Below, in pieces: positions 42,751 through 52,299 of a DNA stretch of 64,000 nucleotides (position 1 is the stretch's first letter; each line of letters opens with the position of its first letter). Both the position numbers and the translations under genes were made by a program. The notes under the pieces were generated by a model. The model did not search any database, was not told the DNA's origin, and was given only the letters and a program-made list of their open reading frames with translations. Source of the stretch: Nitrosomonadales bacterium (GTDB lineage Bacteria; Pseudomonadota; Gammaproteobacteria; Burkholderiales; Gallionellaceae); contig JADKHS010000004.1 in NCBI GenBank assembly GCA_016721605.1, forward strand, positions 61,229 to 125,228, read 5' to 3'.

Positions 42751-44472
42751 CGTAATAGACAAACTTATAACACCTTATGGTGGCGACTTGGTCAATCTGA
42801 ATGTCGACCAAAAACGTGCGGAAGCACTATGCCGCGAAGCCATACACTTTCCATCTGTAGATCTAAACCAGCGACAATTATCAGACTTGGAATTGCTACT
42901 TAACGGGGGGTTCTCTCCATTACGTGGCTTCATGAACCAAGCCGACTACAATAGCGTTCTGAATGACATGTGCCTCGCCGATGGCACGTTTTGGCCTATG
43001 CCCATTACTCTGGATATTCCAGATTCAGTTGCCCAACAACTTGTGCCCGGAAGCTGTCTTGCGTTGCGTGACCCAGAAGGCTTCATGCTGGCCGTGATCA
43101 CAGTGGAAGAACTTTGGCAACCTGACAGAACAGTGGAGGCACAAGCCCTATTCAATTCCGATGATCCCGCTCACCCCCGTGTCGCCCATCTTTTACAGCA
43201 AAAAGGCCAGTATGTTTCTGGGCGTCTTGAAGGGTTATCCTTACCCTTACGCCACGATTTTCCGACACTCCATCTTACCCCGGAAGAATTACGCAAATCT
43301 TTCGCACGGCGCGGGTGGCGCCATATCATTGCTTTTCAAGCACACCAACCATTACATCGTGTTCAATATGAATTTACCTTGCGTTCCGCCATGGCCCATG
43401 AAGCCAATTTGCTGATCCACCCTGTCATAGGCAACGCAGAATCTGACCATCCCGATTACTTCACATTGATACGCTGCTATCAAGCCATCATGCCGCGTTT
43501 TTCTTCTACGACCACGACCCTATCCTTACTTCCTCTATACCCTCGCGGATCCGGCTTACGTGAAGTTTTTTGGAAAGGTATTGTGCAACGCAATTATGGC
43601 TGCTCCCATTTAATTGTGGGCGGAGAGTATAACGACGATGAGGGTACCCGACGCGGAATAGATTTGTTTCAGGAATACTGTTTACCCGCCAATACAGCAA
43701 AGCGTAATGCTGTAGGCATAGAACTGATCCCATTCCCACGCATGGTTTACGTAGAAGAACGGGCACAGTATTTACCTCTGGAAGAAGTACCTGAAGGTAC
43801 ACTTAGCGCTAGTTTGAGCGATACGGAATTAAAGCGTCGCCTAACGGAAGGGCTAAAAATCCTGAGTGGTTTTCTTACCCGGAAGTACTGAATGAATTAC
43901 GTATAGCCTATCCAGCCCGCGACAAACAGGGTCTTACGATATTTTTTACAGGTTTATCTGGCGCCGGAAAATCGACTTTGGCCAAAGTGCTAATGACGAA
44001 ACTGTTGGAAATGGGCGGTAGGCAAGTTACTTTGTTGGATGGCGATCTCGTACGCAAGCATCTTTCCAGCGAACTAGGCTTCTCGCGTGAGCATCGCGAT
44101 ATCAACGTACGAAGAATCGGTTACGTAGCTTCTGAAATTACCAAAAACCACGGCATTGCCATTTGCGCACCGATTGCACCCTATCACGCCACGCGCCGAG
44201 ATGTACGGCTTATGATCGAACCACTGGGCGGATTTTTTGAAATCCATGTGGCCACGCCACTATACGTATGCGAAGGCCGTGACCGAAAAGGGCTTTACGC
44301 TAAAGCCCGTGCTGGCATAGTTAAGGAATTCACCGGCATCAGTGATCCCTATGAAATCCCGGAAAAACCCGAACTAGTCATTGATACTACAAATATTAGC
44401 GTGGAAGAGGCGGTGCAAAAAATTTTACTCAAATTAGAGCGCGAGGGATATGTGCGTCAAACCCGATTTTGA
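42743..44472 (+). CDS. ATP-sulfurylase-like/APS kinase fusion with altered sulfurylase site (one frameshift)
   Basis: N-terminal about 380 residues align along the bacterial ATP sulfurylase fold (LLNGGFSPLRGFM; NYGCSHLIVGG; FPRMVYVEE), but both nucleotide-binding motifs differ. FQAHQPLHRVQ stands where FQTRNPxHRxH is expected, and VGGEYNDDEG where VGRDHAGPG is expected. The C-terminal APS kinase is canonical: TGLSGAGKSTLAKVL, LLDGDLVRKHLS and YHATRRDVR. One base is missing near 43853 in the linker; restoring it gives EGAKNPEWFSYPEVLNEL and a continuous fusion of about 577 residues. PAPS production from APS is likely; sulfurylase activity is doubtful. Coupled to the upstream DHH gene. Confidence 0.82.
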
Positions 44473-45003
44473 CACGACCAAAGCGCAATTTTTACAGTAA
44501 CCATAAGAATAAATGCACTATTTTAGCCAATCCCTACCGATGGCACCCAGACCGGACATGCGTTTTGTTGATATTGGTTTTATTGACAGCGGCTCCATCT
44601 GGGATGGGAATGCCTAAAACGACTGTATAATTTCAAGAGTGTAGAGGCGATCGAAACGGGATATATAACTTTACGATGAGCTCTGAAATATTAGTCATAA
44701 AAAATGATACTTTCAAAAAGCTAGATTTGAACGTTCGGGCAGAACAAGAAATTAGTGTAATTGGCAAACCGTCAAATTTGAAATTATGTAGCTGCATAAT
44801 TATTGTTTTTAATGGATAAATTAATTTTCTTGAATAACTATTATATAGAAATAATCAATTAATTACATAATATGCCCTGACAGGCCACTAGGTTATTTTA
44901 ATAAACGTTATTTGTTAAAATGTACAATTACAAAATGAATATTTATACTTCGATTACCGTGAATAAATTTATTTGAACAAACCTATTTAAAAAAGGTATT
45001 TTT
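44473..45003. other. AT-rich intergenic region before the Cache gene
   Basis: About 530 bases without a supported gene. A 47-codon open frame starts at 44676 (MSSEILVIKNDTFKK) but has no recognisable features or clear ribosome site. Strongly AT-rich toward the right end, where the promoter of the next gene should lie. Confidence 0.4.
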
Positions 45004-45486
45004 ATGAAAAAAACAATTCTATTTCTAACAACATTACTATTCATGGCTACTGCAAGTGCAGATGACGCCAGGAAAACAGTTGATGAACTTAAGGCAAAAT
45101 TTGTAAAAATGGGCGAGCCTAGAATAGAAGGAGTGGAAAAGTCTGGCAATATTATCGCTCCCGTTATTTATTTCGGTAAACAAAAAATAAATAACAATTT
45201 TAGTGTTGTGGATGAAATTAAAAAAACATCTGGCGCGTATTCTACGGTCTTCGTTAAAGATGGTATTGAGTTTATTCGGGTTAGCACAAACGTATTAACA
45301 CCTAAAGGAACGCGCGGAGTTGGAACTAAGCTTGTCCATAACAAGGCTTATGATGCAGTGATCAAGGGTGAAGTATATTGTGGTGATATCGATATATTAG
45401 GCAACTCTTACTATACTTGTTACGATCCAATTAAAGATAAAGTGGGAAAAGTTATCGGCATCTATCTCATTGGATTTAAAAAATAA
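45004..45486 (+). CDS. Stand-alone periplasmic Cache-domain protein
   Basis: Intact 160-residue protein. A signal peptide (MKKTILFLTTLLFMATASA) precedes a single Cache-type sensor fold. TSGAYSTVFVKDGIEFIRVST, then GVGTKLVHNKAYDAVIKG, VYCGDIDILGNSYYTCYDP and KVIGIYLIGFKK match the Cache3/Cache2-type ligand domain of chemoreceptors and histidine kinases. Here no membrane span, HAMP or signalling domain follows. It is AT-rich relative to its neighbours and flanked by long gaps on both sides, which suggests a separate origin. Probable ligand-binding or partner-sensor function; ligand unknown. Confidence 0.7.
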   Translation: MKKTILFLTTLLFMATASADDARKTVDELKAKFVKMGEPRIEGVEKSGNIIAPVIYFGKQKINNNFSVVDEIKKTSGAYSTVFVKDGIEFIRVSTNVLTPKGTRGVGTKLVHNKAYDAVIKGEVYCGDIDILGNSYYTCYDPIKDKVGKVIGIYLIGFKK

Positions 45487-45917
45487 CTATTAACTTTAAC
45501 GATGTTATTAAACTAACGCTGTACCCAGATGCAAAATATATGCACATCTGACAATTCCGCTTGAGCAAATGAGCAACATGTCTTTGCCCAAAAAAATGGT
45601 TGGGGTGGGTTCTGGTTAATCATTAAAATTTAAACTGCGGTATACGAGTCTTCAACCGAAACACAAATCAATTCATTTTAGCTGTCCTACTGTCTTGTGC
45701 AGCCGTGTTGCGCTGATCAATTTTGTTAAATCGCTGCGGGTTTAACCCGCTTACCGGGGCAAAAGTCGATTAAAAACCAGAAAATTGAAGAGCACAGTTA
45801 ATACCCATTGCTTGTGGCAGAATGCTTCACTTTATAAGTAAACTCCAACGGGTTATTAGAAATTAAATAACCAGAGCTATAAACAAACTTAAAAAACAAT
45901 CTTAAAGAGAGAGATAC
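45487..45917. other. Intergenic region with two small hairpins before purE
   Basis: No gene seen. CAGATG/CATCTG with an inner TGCA pair (45526-45550) lies just after the Cache gene and may end its transcript. GCGGGT-TTA-ACCCGC (45736-45750) is a second short perfect hairpin. The purE ribosome site AGAGAGAG precedes ATG 45918. No purine riboswitch could be recognised by eye. Confidence 0.4.
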
Positions 45918-46412
45918 ATGAGCAAACCACTGGTTGCCATCTTGATGGGCAGTTCAAATGATTGGGAAATCATGCAGCAGGCCGCGCGCCCTTTACATGA
46001 TTTCGGCGTAGCCTACGATGCGCGCGTGATCTCCGCACACCGCTCACCTGAATTGTTATTAACCTATGTTCAGGAGATGAGTGAGCAAGGCGTACAGTGT
46101 TTCATTGCTGGCGCGGGTGGTGCGGCGCATTTGGCTGGCGTAATTGCTGGTCAAACGACGCTGCCCGTGCTGGGCGTTCCCATTCCGTCCAAATACCTCA
46201 AGGGAATCGACTCGCTATTATCCATCGTACAAATGCCTAAAGGTATTCCGGTGGCCACGTTTGCTATCGGCGAAGCTGGCGCGGCAAATGCTGGCCTGTT
46301 CGCAATAGCCATGCTGGCACTTAACGATACACAGTTGGCCAAGCGCCTCATCGCATTCCGCAAACAGCAGGCCGAAGCAATTGCCGCGACCAAGCTGCCA
46401 TCACTAAGCTAA
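45918..46412 (+). CDS. purE: N5-carboxyaminoimidazole ribonucleotide mutase
   Basis: Purine-pathway mutase converting N5-CAIR to CAIR. The family signature ILMGSSNDWEIMQQAA, VISAHRSPE and AGAGGAAHLAGVIAG blocks are present, with the catalytic His in SAHRSPE. The 164-residue class I length is normal. purC follows after 12 bases, forming a purEC operon. Confidence 0.96.
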   Translation: MSKPLVAILMGSSNDWEIMQQAARPLHDFGVAYDARVISAHRSPELLLTYVQEMSEQGVQCFIAGAGGAAHLAGVIAGQTTLPVLGVPIPSKYLKGIDSLLSIVQMPKGIPVATFAIGEAGAANAGLFAIAMLALNDTQLAKRLIAFRKQQAEAIAATKLPSLS

Positions 46413-46424
46413 AAAGGGAACCCT

Positions 46425-47309
46425 ATGTCTGTATTACTTGAATCCAACTTAACCAGCTTGCCATTACTGCACCGCGGCAAAGTGCGTGACATTTATGAAG
46501 TGGATGATGATCGCCTGCTCATTGTGCAAACTGATCGTTTGTCTGCCTTTGATGTCATTTTGCCGAATCCAGTGCCAGGAAAGGGTCAAGTACTCACCAC
46601 CCTGTCCAATTTCTGGTTTAGTAAGCTTAATCACGTTCTCCCTAATCACCTTACCGGCATCAAGCCAGAATCGCTGGTCAAAACTGATGAAGAACGCGCG
46701 CAACTGGCTGGCCGGGCCTTCGTAGTAAAACGCTTAAGACCCGTGCCCATCGAAGCCATCGTGCGCGGCTATTTGGCTGGTTCCGCTTGGAAGGAGTATC
46801 AAAAAACTGGCATGGTGTGTGGCATTAAATTACCTGCCGATTTACAGGAAGCGCAAAAACTGCCGCAACCATTATTTACACCTTCAACCAAGGCACCCGC
46901 AGGTGAACACGATGAAAATATCTCCTTCGACCAAGCTGTAAAATTGCTGGGTGTGCCGCGTGCTAATGCAGTGCGTCATGCCGCCTTGTCGCTGTATACC
47001 CAGGCAGCGGAATATGCCGCTACCAGGGGAATTATCATTGCTGATACCAAATTTGAATTTGGTGTGGATTCATCAGGAAAAATGTATTTAATTGATGAGG
47101 CGCTAACGCCGGATTCCTCACGGTTCTGGCCAGCGGATCAATACAATGTAGGTAGCAATCCGCCTAGCTTTGATAAACAGTTCGTGCGTGACTGGATGGA
47201 AAATTCTGGTTGGAACAAACAACTCCCCGCACCGAAAGTTCCTACCGACATAATCGAAAAAACTGCGGAAAAATATCGTGAAGCCGTGCGACTATTGATG
47301 GACGTGTGA
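46425..47309 (+). CDS. purC: SAICAR synthetase
   Basis: Joins aspartate to CAIR in purine synthesis. Conserved opening LLHRGKVRDIYEVDDDRLL and TDRLSAFDVILPNPVPGKG, with VKRLRPVPIEAIVRGYLAGS and IDEALTPDSSRFWP further on. Length is 294 residues, the longer form common in Betaproteobacteria and fungi. Intact; second gene of purEC. Confidence 0.96.
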   Translation: MSVLLESNLTSLPLLHRGKVRDIYEVDDDRLLIVQTDRLSAFDVILPNPVPGKGQVLTTLSNFWFSKLNHVLPNHLTGIKPESLVKTDEERAQLAGRAFVVKRLRPVPIEAIVRGYLAGSAWKEYQKTGMVCGIKLPADLQEAQKLPQPLFTPSTKAPAGEHDENISFDQAVKLLGVPRANAVRHAALSLYTQAAEYAATRGIIIADTKFEFGVDSSGKMYLIDEALTPDSSRFWPADQYNVGSNPPSFDKQFVRDWMENSGWNKQLPAPKVPTDIIEKTAEKYREAVRLLMDV

Positions 47310-47518
47310 TACATCATCAACAATTAGCATCAAAGCGACGCTAGGGTTCAGTGAACGCACCAAACCTCAAGAAGGGTGCCGAAGCAAATTGCGAGTATTA
47401 CACATGCCTCCATTGCAAATGGCCAGGGCATTAAAAATTTCACTTTAAAATCAAATTGTTATGTGATTTTCCACTTATTTTTTAAGTGCATGTTTTATAT
47501 TATTGAGGTGCTAGCGGA

Positions 47519-47956
47519 TTGAAAAGCAGAACCATTAAAAGATTCAACCAACGTCTTCTTTCTCTGGTCGAACATATCGGCTTGCTGGTCATTGCCATTG
47601 CCACAGTCTTCGCAATGGCAAGCGAGACCATGATTATGGTACGGGCAGTACAAGTGACCCTAACCGACTTGTTACTGCTTTTCCTCTACCTAGAGGTACT
47701 TGCCATGGTCGGGCTATATTACAACTCAGGCAAACTACCAGTGCGCTTCCCGCTTTACATCGGCATGGTGGCGCTTGCGCGCTACCTGATCTTAGATATG
47801 AAAGCTATGGATGACTGGCGCATGCTCGCGATAACTGGCTCTATCCTGATGTTAACGCTGGCGGTGTTCCTGATTCGCCTCGGCCATGTACGTTATCCCT
47901 ATTCAGGCGATGAATCGTCGACGGAACTGCGACATGTCGACAAAGTGCAGGATTGA
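47519..47956 (+). CDS. psiE: PsiE-family membrane protein
   Basis: Small inner-membrane protein of the phosphate-starvation-inducible PsiE family, about 145 residues with four hydrophobic spans (for example HIGLLVIAIATVFAMASE and DLLLLFLYLEVLAMVGLYY). The conserved YxxxGKLPVRFPLYIGMVAL segment supports the assignment. Starts with TTG at 47519, preceded by GAGGTG. It overlaps the start of the Sua5 gene by four bases. No Pho box was identified, so phosphate control is only inferred from the family. Confidence 0.82.
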   Translation: MKSRTIKRFNQRLLSLVEHIGLLVIAIATVFAMASETMIMVRAVQVTLTDLLLLFLYLEVLAMVGLYYNSGKLPVRFPLYIGMVALARYLILDMKAMDDWRMLAITGSILMLTLAVFLIRLGHVRYPYSGDESSTELRHVDKVQD

Positions 47957-48978
47957 AAAGAAAACAAGACACTGCGGTGAATCCCTATACGGTTCCGGAT
48001 GACGAAATACAAGCTGCCACGGCATTATTGCGGGCAGGCGAAACTGTGGTTTTTCCCACTGAAACTGTTTACGGATTGGGGGCGGATGCCTCCAATCCAC
48101 TTGCCGTGCGAAAGATTTTCGAAATCAAAAACCGACCAGACTATCATCCGCTGATCGTTCATATTGCCGCAGCCTCCCAACTGTCCACTTGGGCACGGGA
48201 AATTCCCGACGCCGCATGGCGACTGGCAGAAGCATTCTGGCCGGGGCCGCTGACCTTAATCCTGCAACGGTCCAGCCAAGTGCCGAATGAGGTTACCGGC
48301 GGGCAAGATACGGTAGGCCTGCGTGTACCTGACCATCCCGTCGCAACCGCCCTGCTGCGTGTATTCGGCGGCGGAATTGCAGCACCATCGGCCAATCGTT
48401 TTGGGCAGGTAAGTCCAACCACAGCGCAACACGTGCATGACAAACTAGGATCCAAGGTAGGTATGATTCTTGATGGGGGGCCATGCCGTATCGGTGTGGA
48501 GTCCACCATCATTAGCTTAACGCACGGAGAGGCTACATTATTGCGGCCCGGCGGGCTTCCCGTCGAAGCAATTGAGCACACGCTTAATCAGAAAGTATCA
48601 TTGGCCCAGTCAGTCGCCGCTAAGCTACTGCGGGCTCCCGGCATGTTGGACTCACACTACGCTCCAACAACTCCAATTGAGATCTATCCGGCAGATGAAT
48701 TGTGGCATCGAGTGTATCAACTGGCCAACCTGGGCCATAAAGTAGCGGTTCTTAATCTGAGTGCAAATAACGATGTAAGCCATATTGTTGGAATCACGAG
48801 CCTTCAAATGCCACTACTGGCTGATGAATATGGACGCGAACTTTATGCGACACTGCACCGTATTGATCACGCCAGCTTCGATCATATTTTGGCAGAAGCT
48901 CCCCCAACACAGCAAGAATGGGTTGCAATCAATGACCGGATGCGGCGCGCCGCCCAGGGTACGTCTAATAAAAAATAA
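47953..48978 (+). CDS. L-threonylcarbamoyladenylate synthase, Sua5 type
   Basis: Makes threonylcarbamoyl-AMP for t6A tRNA modification. The YrdC domain shows VVFPTETVYGLGADASNP, KNRPDYHPLIVHI, WPGPLTLIL and APSANRFGQVSPTTAQHV. The C-terminal extra domain (after GMLDSHYAPTTPIEIY) makes it the long Sua5 form of 341 residues. The start could be TTG 47953 or GTG 47977 (NPYTVPDDEI). Works with TsaE and TsaB, also in this window. Confidence 0.9.
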   Translation: MKRKQDTAVNPYTVPDDEIQAATALLRAGETVVFPTETVYGLGADASNPLAVRKIFEIKNRPDYHPLIVHIAAASQLSTWAREIPDAAWRLAEAFWPGPLTLILQRSSQVPNEVTGGQDTVGLRVPDHPVATALLRVFGGGIAAPSANRFGQVSPTTAQHVHDKLGSKVGMILDGGPCRIGVESTIISLTHGEATLLRPGGLPVEAIEHTLNQKVSLAQSVAAKLLRAPGMLDSHYAPTTPIEIYPADELWHRVYQLANLGHKVAVLNLSANNDVSHIVGITSLQMPLLADEYGRELYATLHRIDHASFDHILAEAPPTQQEWVAINDRMRRAAQGTSNKK

Positions 48979-49139
48979 GTGATATGGCTCTACCAGGAAC
49001 AACAAATATGTAAAATGTTTCGAAAAATCGGTAACCAGTTGGAATTTAAACTCGTTTAACTTTATTTAGAACTATTCCGTAAAATTCGTATTGAACTTGA
49101 GACGGTTTGAGTGAATAGGCTTACTTTTTCCTTCAAATA

Positions 49140-49820
49140 ATGCCCGAAATTTTCGCACTCGTTCCCGCCGCTGGCTGTGGTTCTCGCATGGGTAGTGGGT
49201 TACCAAAACAATACCTGCCGCTGGCCGGACAGCCGATGATTTATCACGCACTTGCAACGTTGTGTGCCAGTCCGGATGTCAGTATTGTCTTTGTAGTGCT
49301 CGCGCCTGATGACGCGTACTGGCATAGTTATGACTGGTCGTTATTCGGAGATAAGTTGCAGCCGCTATTTTGTGGTGGCGCAACGCGCGCGGAAAGCGTA
49401 CTGAATGGACTAATGGCCGCGGAACTTGAACTCGATGACTGGCTGCTGGTGCATGATGCTGCACGGCCTTGTTTGAGCCATAAGCAGCTTGCATGCTTGA
49501 TTGAAGTATTGCGCGACGACGAGGTTGGCGGCATTCTTGCTGTACCGGTAGCAGATACTTTGAAGCGTGCCGATGCTGAATGCCGAATTGTGCATACCGA
49601 AAATCGTGCGGGAGTATGGCAGGCGCAGACACCGCAAATGTTTCGCACTGGGCTATTATTACAAGCGCTACAAACCGCCCCAAATGTAACGGATGACGCC
49701 TCCGCAGTCGAGGCGCTGGGGTTTCATCCCAAGCTCGTGACAAGTAGTTCCAGCAATTTTAAGGTAACTTATCCGCAGGATATTGAGTTAGCGGAATTGT
49801 TGTTAGCCCAAAGAAAATAA
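49140..49820 (+). CDS. ispD: 2-C-methyl-D-erythritol 4-phosphate cytidylyltransferase
   Basis: MEP-pathway step that couples CTP to methylerythritol phosphate. The nucleotide site reads ALVPAAGCGSRMGSGLPKQY; VHDAARPCLS and VKRADAECRI-like (here LKRADAECRIV) and TDDASAVEALG blocks are present. Length is 226 residues, intact. ispF follows after two bases, the usual ispDF pair. Confidence 0.95.
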   Translation: MPEIFALVPAAGCGSRMGSGLPKQYLPLAGQPMIYHALATLCASPDVSIVFVVLAPDDAYWHSYDWSLFGDKLQPLFCGGATRAESVLNGLMAAELELDDWLLVHDAARPCLSHKQLACLIEVLRDDEVGGILAVPVADTLKRADAECRIVHTENRAGVWQAQTPQMFRTGLLLQALQTAPNVTDDASAVEALGFHPKLVTSSSSNFKVTYPQDIELAELLLAQRK

Positions 49821-49822
49821 AT

Positions 49823-50293
49823 ATGAGAATTGGACAGGGTTTTGACGTTCATCAATTAGTCGAGGGGCGCAAGTTAATTATTGGTGGCGTGGAGATACTC
49901 CATGACAAGGGGCTGCTCGGCCATTCCGATGCTGACGTACTGTTACACGCCATCTGTGACGCCCTGCTGGGTGCGGCAGCGCTGGGTGATATCGGGCGTC
50001 ACTTTTCAGATACCGATACCAAGTTTAAAAATATTGATAGCCGCATTTTATTGCGCGAAGTAGCGCGTATGGTGACCAATGCGGGTTTCCGCATAGGCAA
50101 TTTGGACGCCACTATCATTGCACAAGCACCTAAGATGGCACCGCATATTTCGCGCATGGTAGAAAATATTGCCGCTGATTTGGGCGTAGCCGTGAATGCT
50201 GTGAATGTAAAAGCGACCACCACTGAAAGGCTAGGCTTTAGCGGGCGCGGGGAAGGTATCGCGGCGCAGGCGGTCGCGTTGTTGTTAGTCTGA
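49823..50293 (+). CDS. ispF: 2-C-methyl-D-erythritol 2,4-cyclodiphosphate synthase
   Basis: MEP-pathway cyclase and trimeric zinc enzyme. GFDVHQL (zinc Asp/His), LLGHSDADVLLHAICDA and DIGRHFSDTDTKFKNIDS are family-defining, and TTTERLGFSGRGEGIAAQA closes the protein. Length is 156 residues, intact. A terminator-like hairpin follows at 50332. Confidence 0.96.
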   Translation: MRIGQGFDVHQLVEGRKLIIGGVEILHDKGLLGHSDADVLLHAICDALLGAAALGDIGRHFSDTDTKFKNIDSRILLREVARMVTNAGFRIGNLDATIIAQAPKMAPHISRMVENIAADLGVAVNAVNVKATTTERLGFSGRGEGIAAQAVALLLV

Positions 50294-50331
50294 ACCAACA
50301 TAAATTTCGACAATATTATTTCACCACTTAC

Positions 50332-50355
50332 ACATTCCCGCTTAAACGGGAATGT
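50332..50355 (+). terminator. Hairpin after ispF
   Basis: ACATTCCCG and CGGGAATGT form a nine-base perfect stem with a CTTAAA loop, followed by the AT-rich TTAAGTCTATATTTATT. It sits 39 bases past the ispF stop, suiting a terminator, and shares its ATTCCCG arm with the repeat at 13502. Confidence 0.55.
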
Positions 50356-50391
50356 TTAAGTCTATATTTATTCAATAGGGCAATTTTAATA

Positions 50392-51066
50392 ATGATGCGT
50401 ATATTGGCGCTGGAAACATCCACTGAATACTGCTCCGTAGCACTATGGCAGGATGGCAATATTATCAACCATTGCGAACTGGTCGGGCAGCGCCATTCCG
50501 AATTACTGATAGGAATACTGGATAATTTATTGCATGAAGCAGGCGTTAAAATTTCGGAATTAGATGGCATTGCATTTGGCGCCGGGCCGGGTTCATTTAC
50601 CGGCGTACGCATCGCTTGTGGGGTAACACAAGGATTGGCGTTGGGAGCGGATTTGCCGGTAGTGGGGGTGTGTACGCTGCAAGCATTAGCGCAAGCCGCT
50701 GGTCACGATAAAGTGATCGCCGCACTGGATGCGCGCATGGGTGAGATTTATCATGCTGTCTATGAAAAACGGGCGGGGTCATGGGTGACGGTTTGCGGGC
50801 CGAATTTGTGTTTGCCGCAACAAGCTCCGCAGGTTCAAGGCTCTGGATGGTTTGGTACAGGCAGTGGCTTTGCCATGTATGGTGCTGTATTAGGTGAGCG
50901 CTATGCCGGGCAAATTATTGGTAGCGATACGCAGGCCATACCACAGGCCAGTGCTATTGCAGAATTGGCCGCGCCATTATTTGCCGCCGGTCAAGGCATG
51001 GATGCGGCGCAAGCCATGCCGTTTTATTTACGCGACAAGGTAGCGCTAAAAACCAGCGAGCGATGA
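50392..51066 (+). CDS. tsaB: tRNA t6A protein TsaB
   Basis: ASKHA-fold partner of TsaD and TsaE in t6A synthesis. It opens with RILALETSTEYCSVALW and has QRHSELLIG and GAGPGSFTGVRIACG, all diagnostic. Length is 224 residues, intact. Its last bases overlap rimI (51063), the common tsaB-rimI pairing. Confidence 0.94.
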   Translation: MMRILALETSTEYCSVALWQDGNIINHCELVGQRHSELLIGILDNLLHEAGVKISELDGIAFGAGPGSFTGVRIACGVTQGLALGADLPVVGVCTLQALAQAAGHDKVIAALDARMGEIYHAVYEKRAGSWVTVCGPNLCLPQQAPQVQGSGWFGTGSGFAMYGAVLGERYAGQIIGSDTQAIPQASAIAELAAPLFAAGQGMDAAQAMPFYLRDKVALKTSER

Positions 51067-51527
51067 GTTTGTCCCAATTGCGTCACCACACCGTCTTGCG
51101 CGATATGAATCTAGCAGACTTGGCAAAGATAGTATGCATTGAACAACGCGTACATGCTTGTCCGTGGACTTGCGGAAATTTTACCGATGCGCTTAATAGT
51201 AATTATGTGTGCAAGGCGTGCGAAGCAGAAGGTGACATATTAGGTTATGTTGTGTTCATGCCTGCATTGGATGAAGCACACTTGCTCAATATCGGCATCG
51301 CCGCCGAATATCAACGCAAGGGCTTGGGCCGTTGGCTATTGGGCGCAACAATAAAAATTGCGCGCGCCAGTAACATGCGGCGCATGTTGCTGGAAGTGCG
51401 TCCTTCCAACGTGGCGGCGCTGGGACTATATCGTGATGTCGGGTTTTGCGAAATTGGCCTGCGCCGTGGCTATTATGCGGCAGACATTGGGCGCGAAGAC
51501 GCAATCGTGATGGAATATTTACTGTGA
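51063..51527 (+). CDS. rimI: Ribosomal-protein-S18-alanine N-acetyltransferase
   Basis: GNAT acetyltransferase for the N-terminus of S18. Acetyl-CoA loop: NIGIAAEYQRKGLGRWLL; family end block LEVRPSNVAALGLYRDVGF and the C-terminal EDAIVMEYLL. Length is 154 residues, intact. It overlaps tsaB by four bases and the following glycosylase by four. Confidence 0.93.
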   Translation: MSLSQLRHHTVLRDMNLADLAKIVCIEQRVHACPWTCGNFTDALNSNYVCKACEAEGDILGYVVFMPALDEAHLLNIGIAAEYQRKGLGRWLLGATIKIARASNMRRMLLEVRPSNVAALGLYRDVGFCEIGLRRGYYAADIGREDAIVMEYLL

Positions 51528-52273
51528 ATCGAGAAGAAGCAATATTACGTGAGCTCAATCTCTATCCGCTGTGGCAACGGCGCGGACAAGCCAAGCCTGT
51601 ATTTGAGCAAGAGGCTGCGGCGGCTCAACCTATAATAGAGCAAGTGACAAGTCAGTCTGTAATGGAAAAAGCAGGCTTACAAAATTTAGCCAGTTGCAAC
51701 TGGCCTGAATTAAAAGCATTGGTGAAAAATTGCACGGCTTGCAAACTGCGTGCGGGTTGTACACAGACGGTTTTTGGTATGGGTGATGTGCGGGCAGATT
51801 GGTTGTTCGTAGGCGAATGGCCGGGCGCGGACGAAGATGTTCAAGGTGAACCGTTCGTGGGGCAATCCGGCAAGTTGCTCGATAATATGCTGGCTGCAAT
51901 TAAGTTGAAGCGCGGCCACAATGTCTATATTACCAATACCGTTAAATGCTACCCACTCGGCAATCGTACGCCAGAGGCCAATGAGATTGCCCAATGCGTG
52001 CCCTATCTGGAGCGCCAGATTCAACTCATCCAGCCCAAGCTGATCGTAGCTCTGGGTGAAACCGCTGCCTTATTACTGGGGTTTGATGCCACGCTGCCTG
52101 ACCTGCGTGGCAAGTTGCACAACTATCGCGGTTCATCCTCTCCTGGCTTGGTGAAAGATATTCCACTCATCATTACTTACCATCCAACCGATCTGCTGCA
52201 CACCCCTCTGAACAAAGCCAAAGCATGGGACGATCTGCGCCTGGCAATTACTACAATGCAAGGGTTGGTTTGA
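51524..52273 (+). CDS. Uracil-DNA glycosylase, family 4/5 type
   Basis: Iron-sulfur uracil-DNA glycosylase. GTG 51524 (NREEAILRELNLYPLW) is chosen since it overlaps the rimI stop; a longer frame to 51446 runs inside rimI. The [4Fe-4S] cysteines begin at KNCTACKLRAGC. Motif 1 is VGEWPGADEDVQGEPFVG and motif 3 is YHPTDLL. NTVKCYPLGNRTPEANEI supplies the third Cys. The first 80 residues are a variable Glu/Ala-rich N-terminal region common in betaproteobacterial members. Length about 249 residues. Confidence 0.9.
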   Translation: MNREEAILRELNLYPLWQRRGQAKPVFEQEAAAAQPIIEQVTSQSVMEKAGLQNLASCNWPELKALVKNCTACKLRAGCTQTVFGMGDVRADWLFVGEWPGADEDVQGEPFVGQSGKLLDNMLAAIKLKRGHNVYITNTVKCYPLGNRTPEANEIAQCVPYLERQIQLIQPKLIVALGETAALLLGFDATLPDLRGKLHNYRGSSSPGLVKDIPLIITYHPTDLLHTPLNKAKAWDDLRLAITTMQGLV

Positions 52274-52299
52274 GATTATTGGTTTAAAATTAAAGAAGA

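Noticed and set aside
44676..44819. 47-codon open frame in the gap before the Cache gene
   Set aside because: Plausible start but no clear ribosome site or similarity; too short to support.
45526..45750. Two hairpins upstream of purE considered as a purine riboswitch
   Set aside because: No conserved three-way-junction core or loop sequences of the purine or PRPP riboswitch classes could be recognised.
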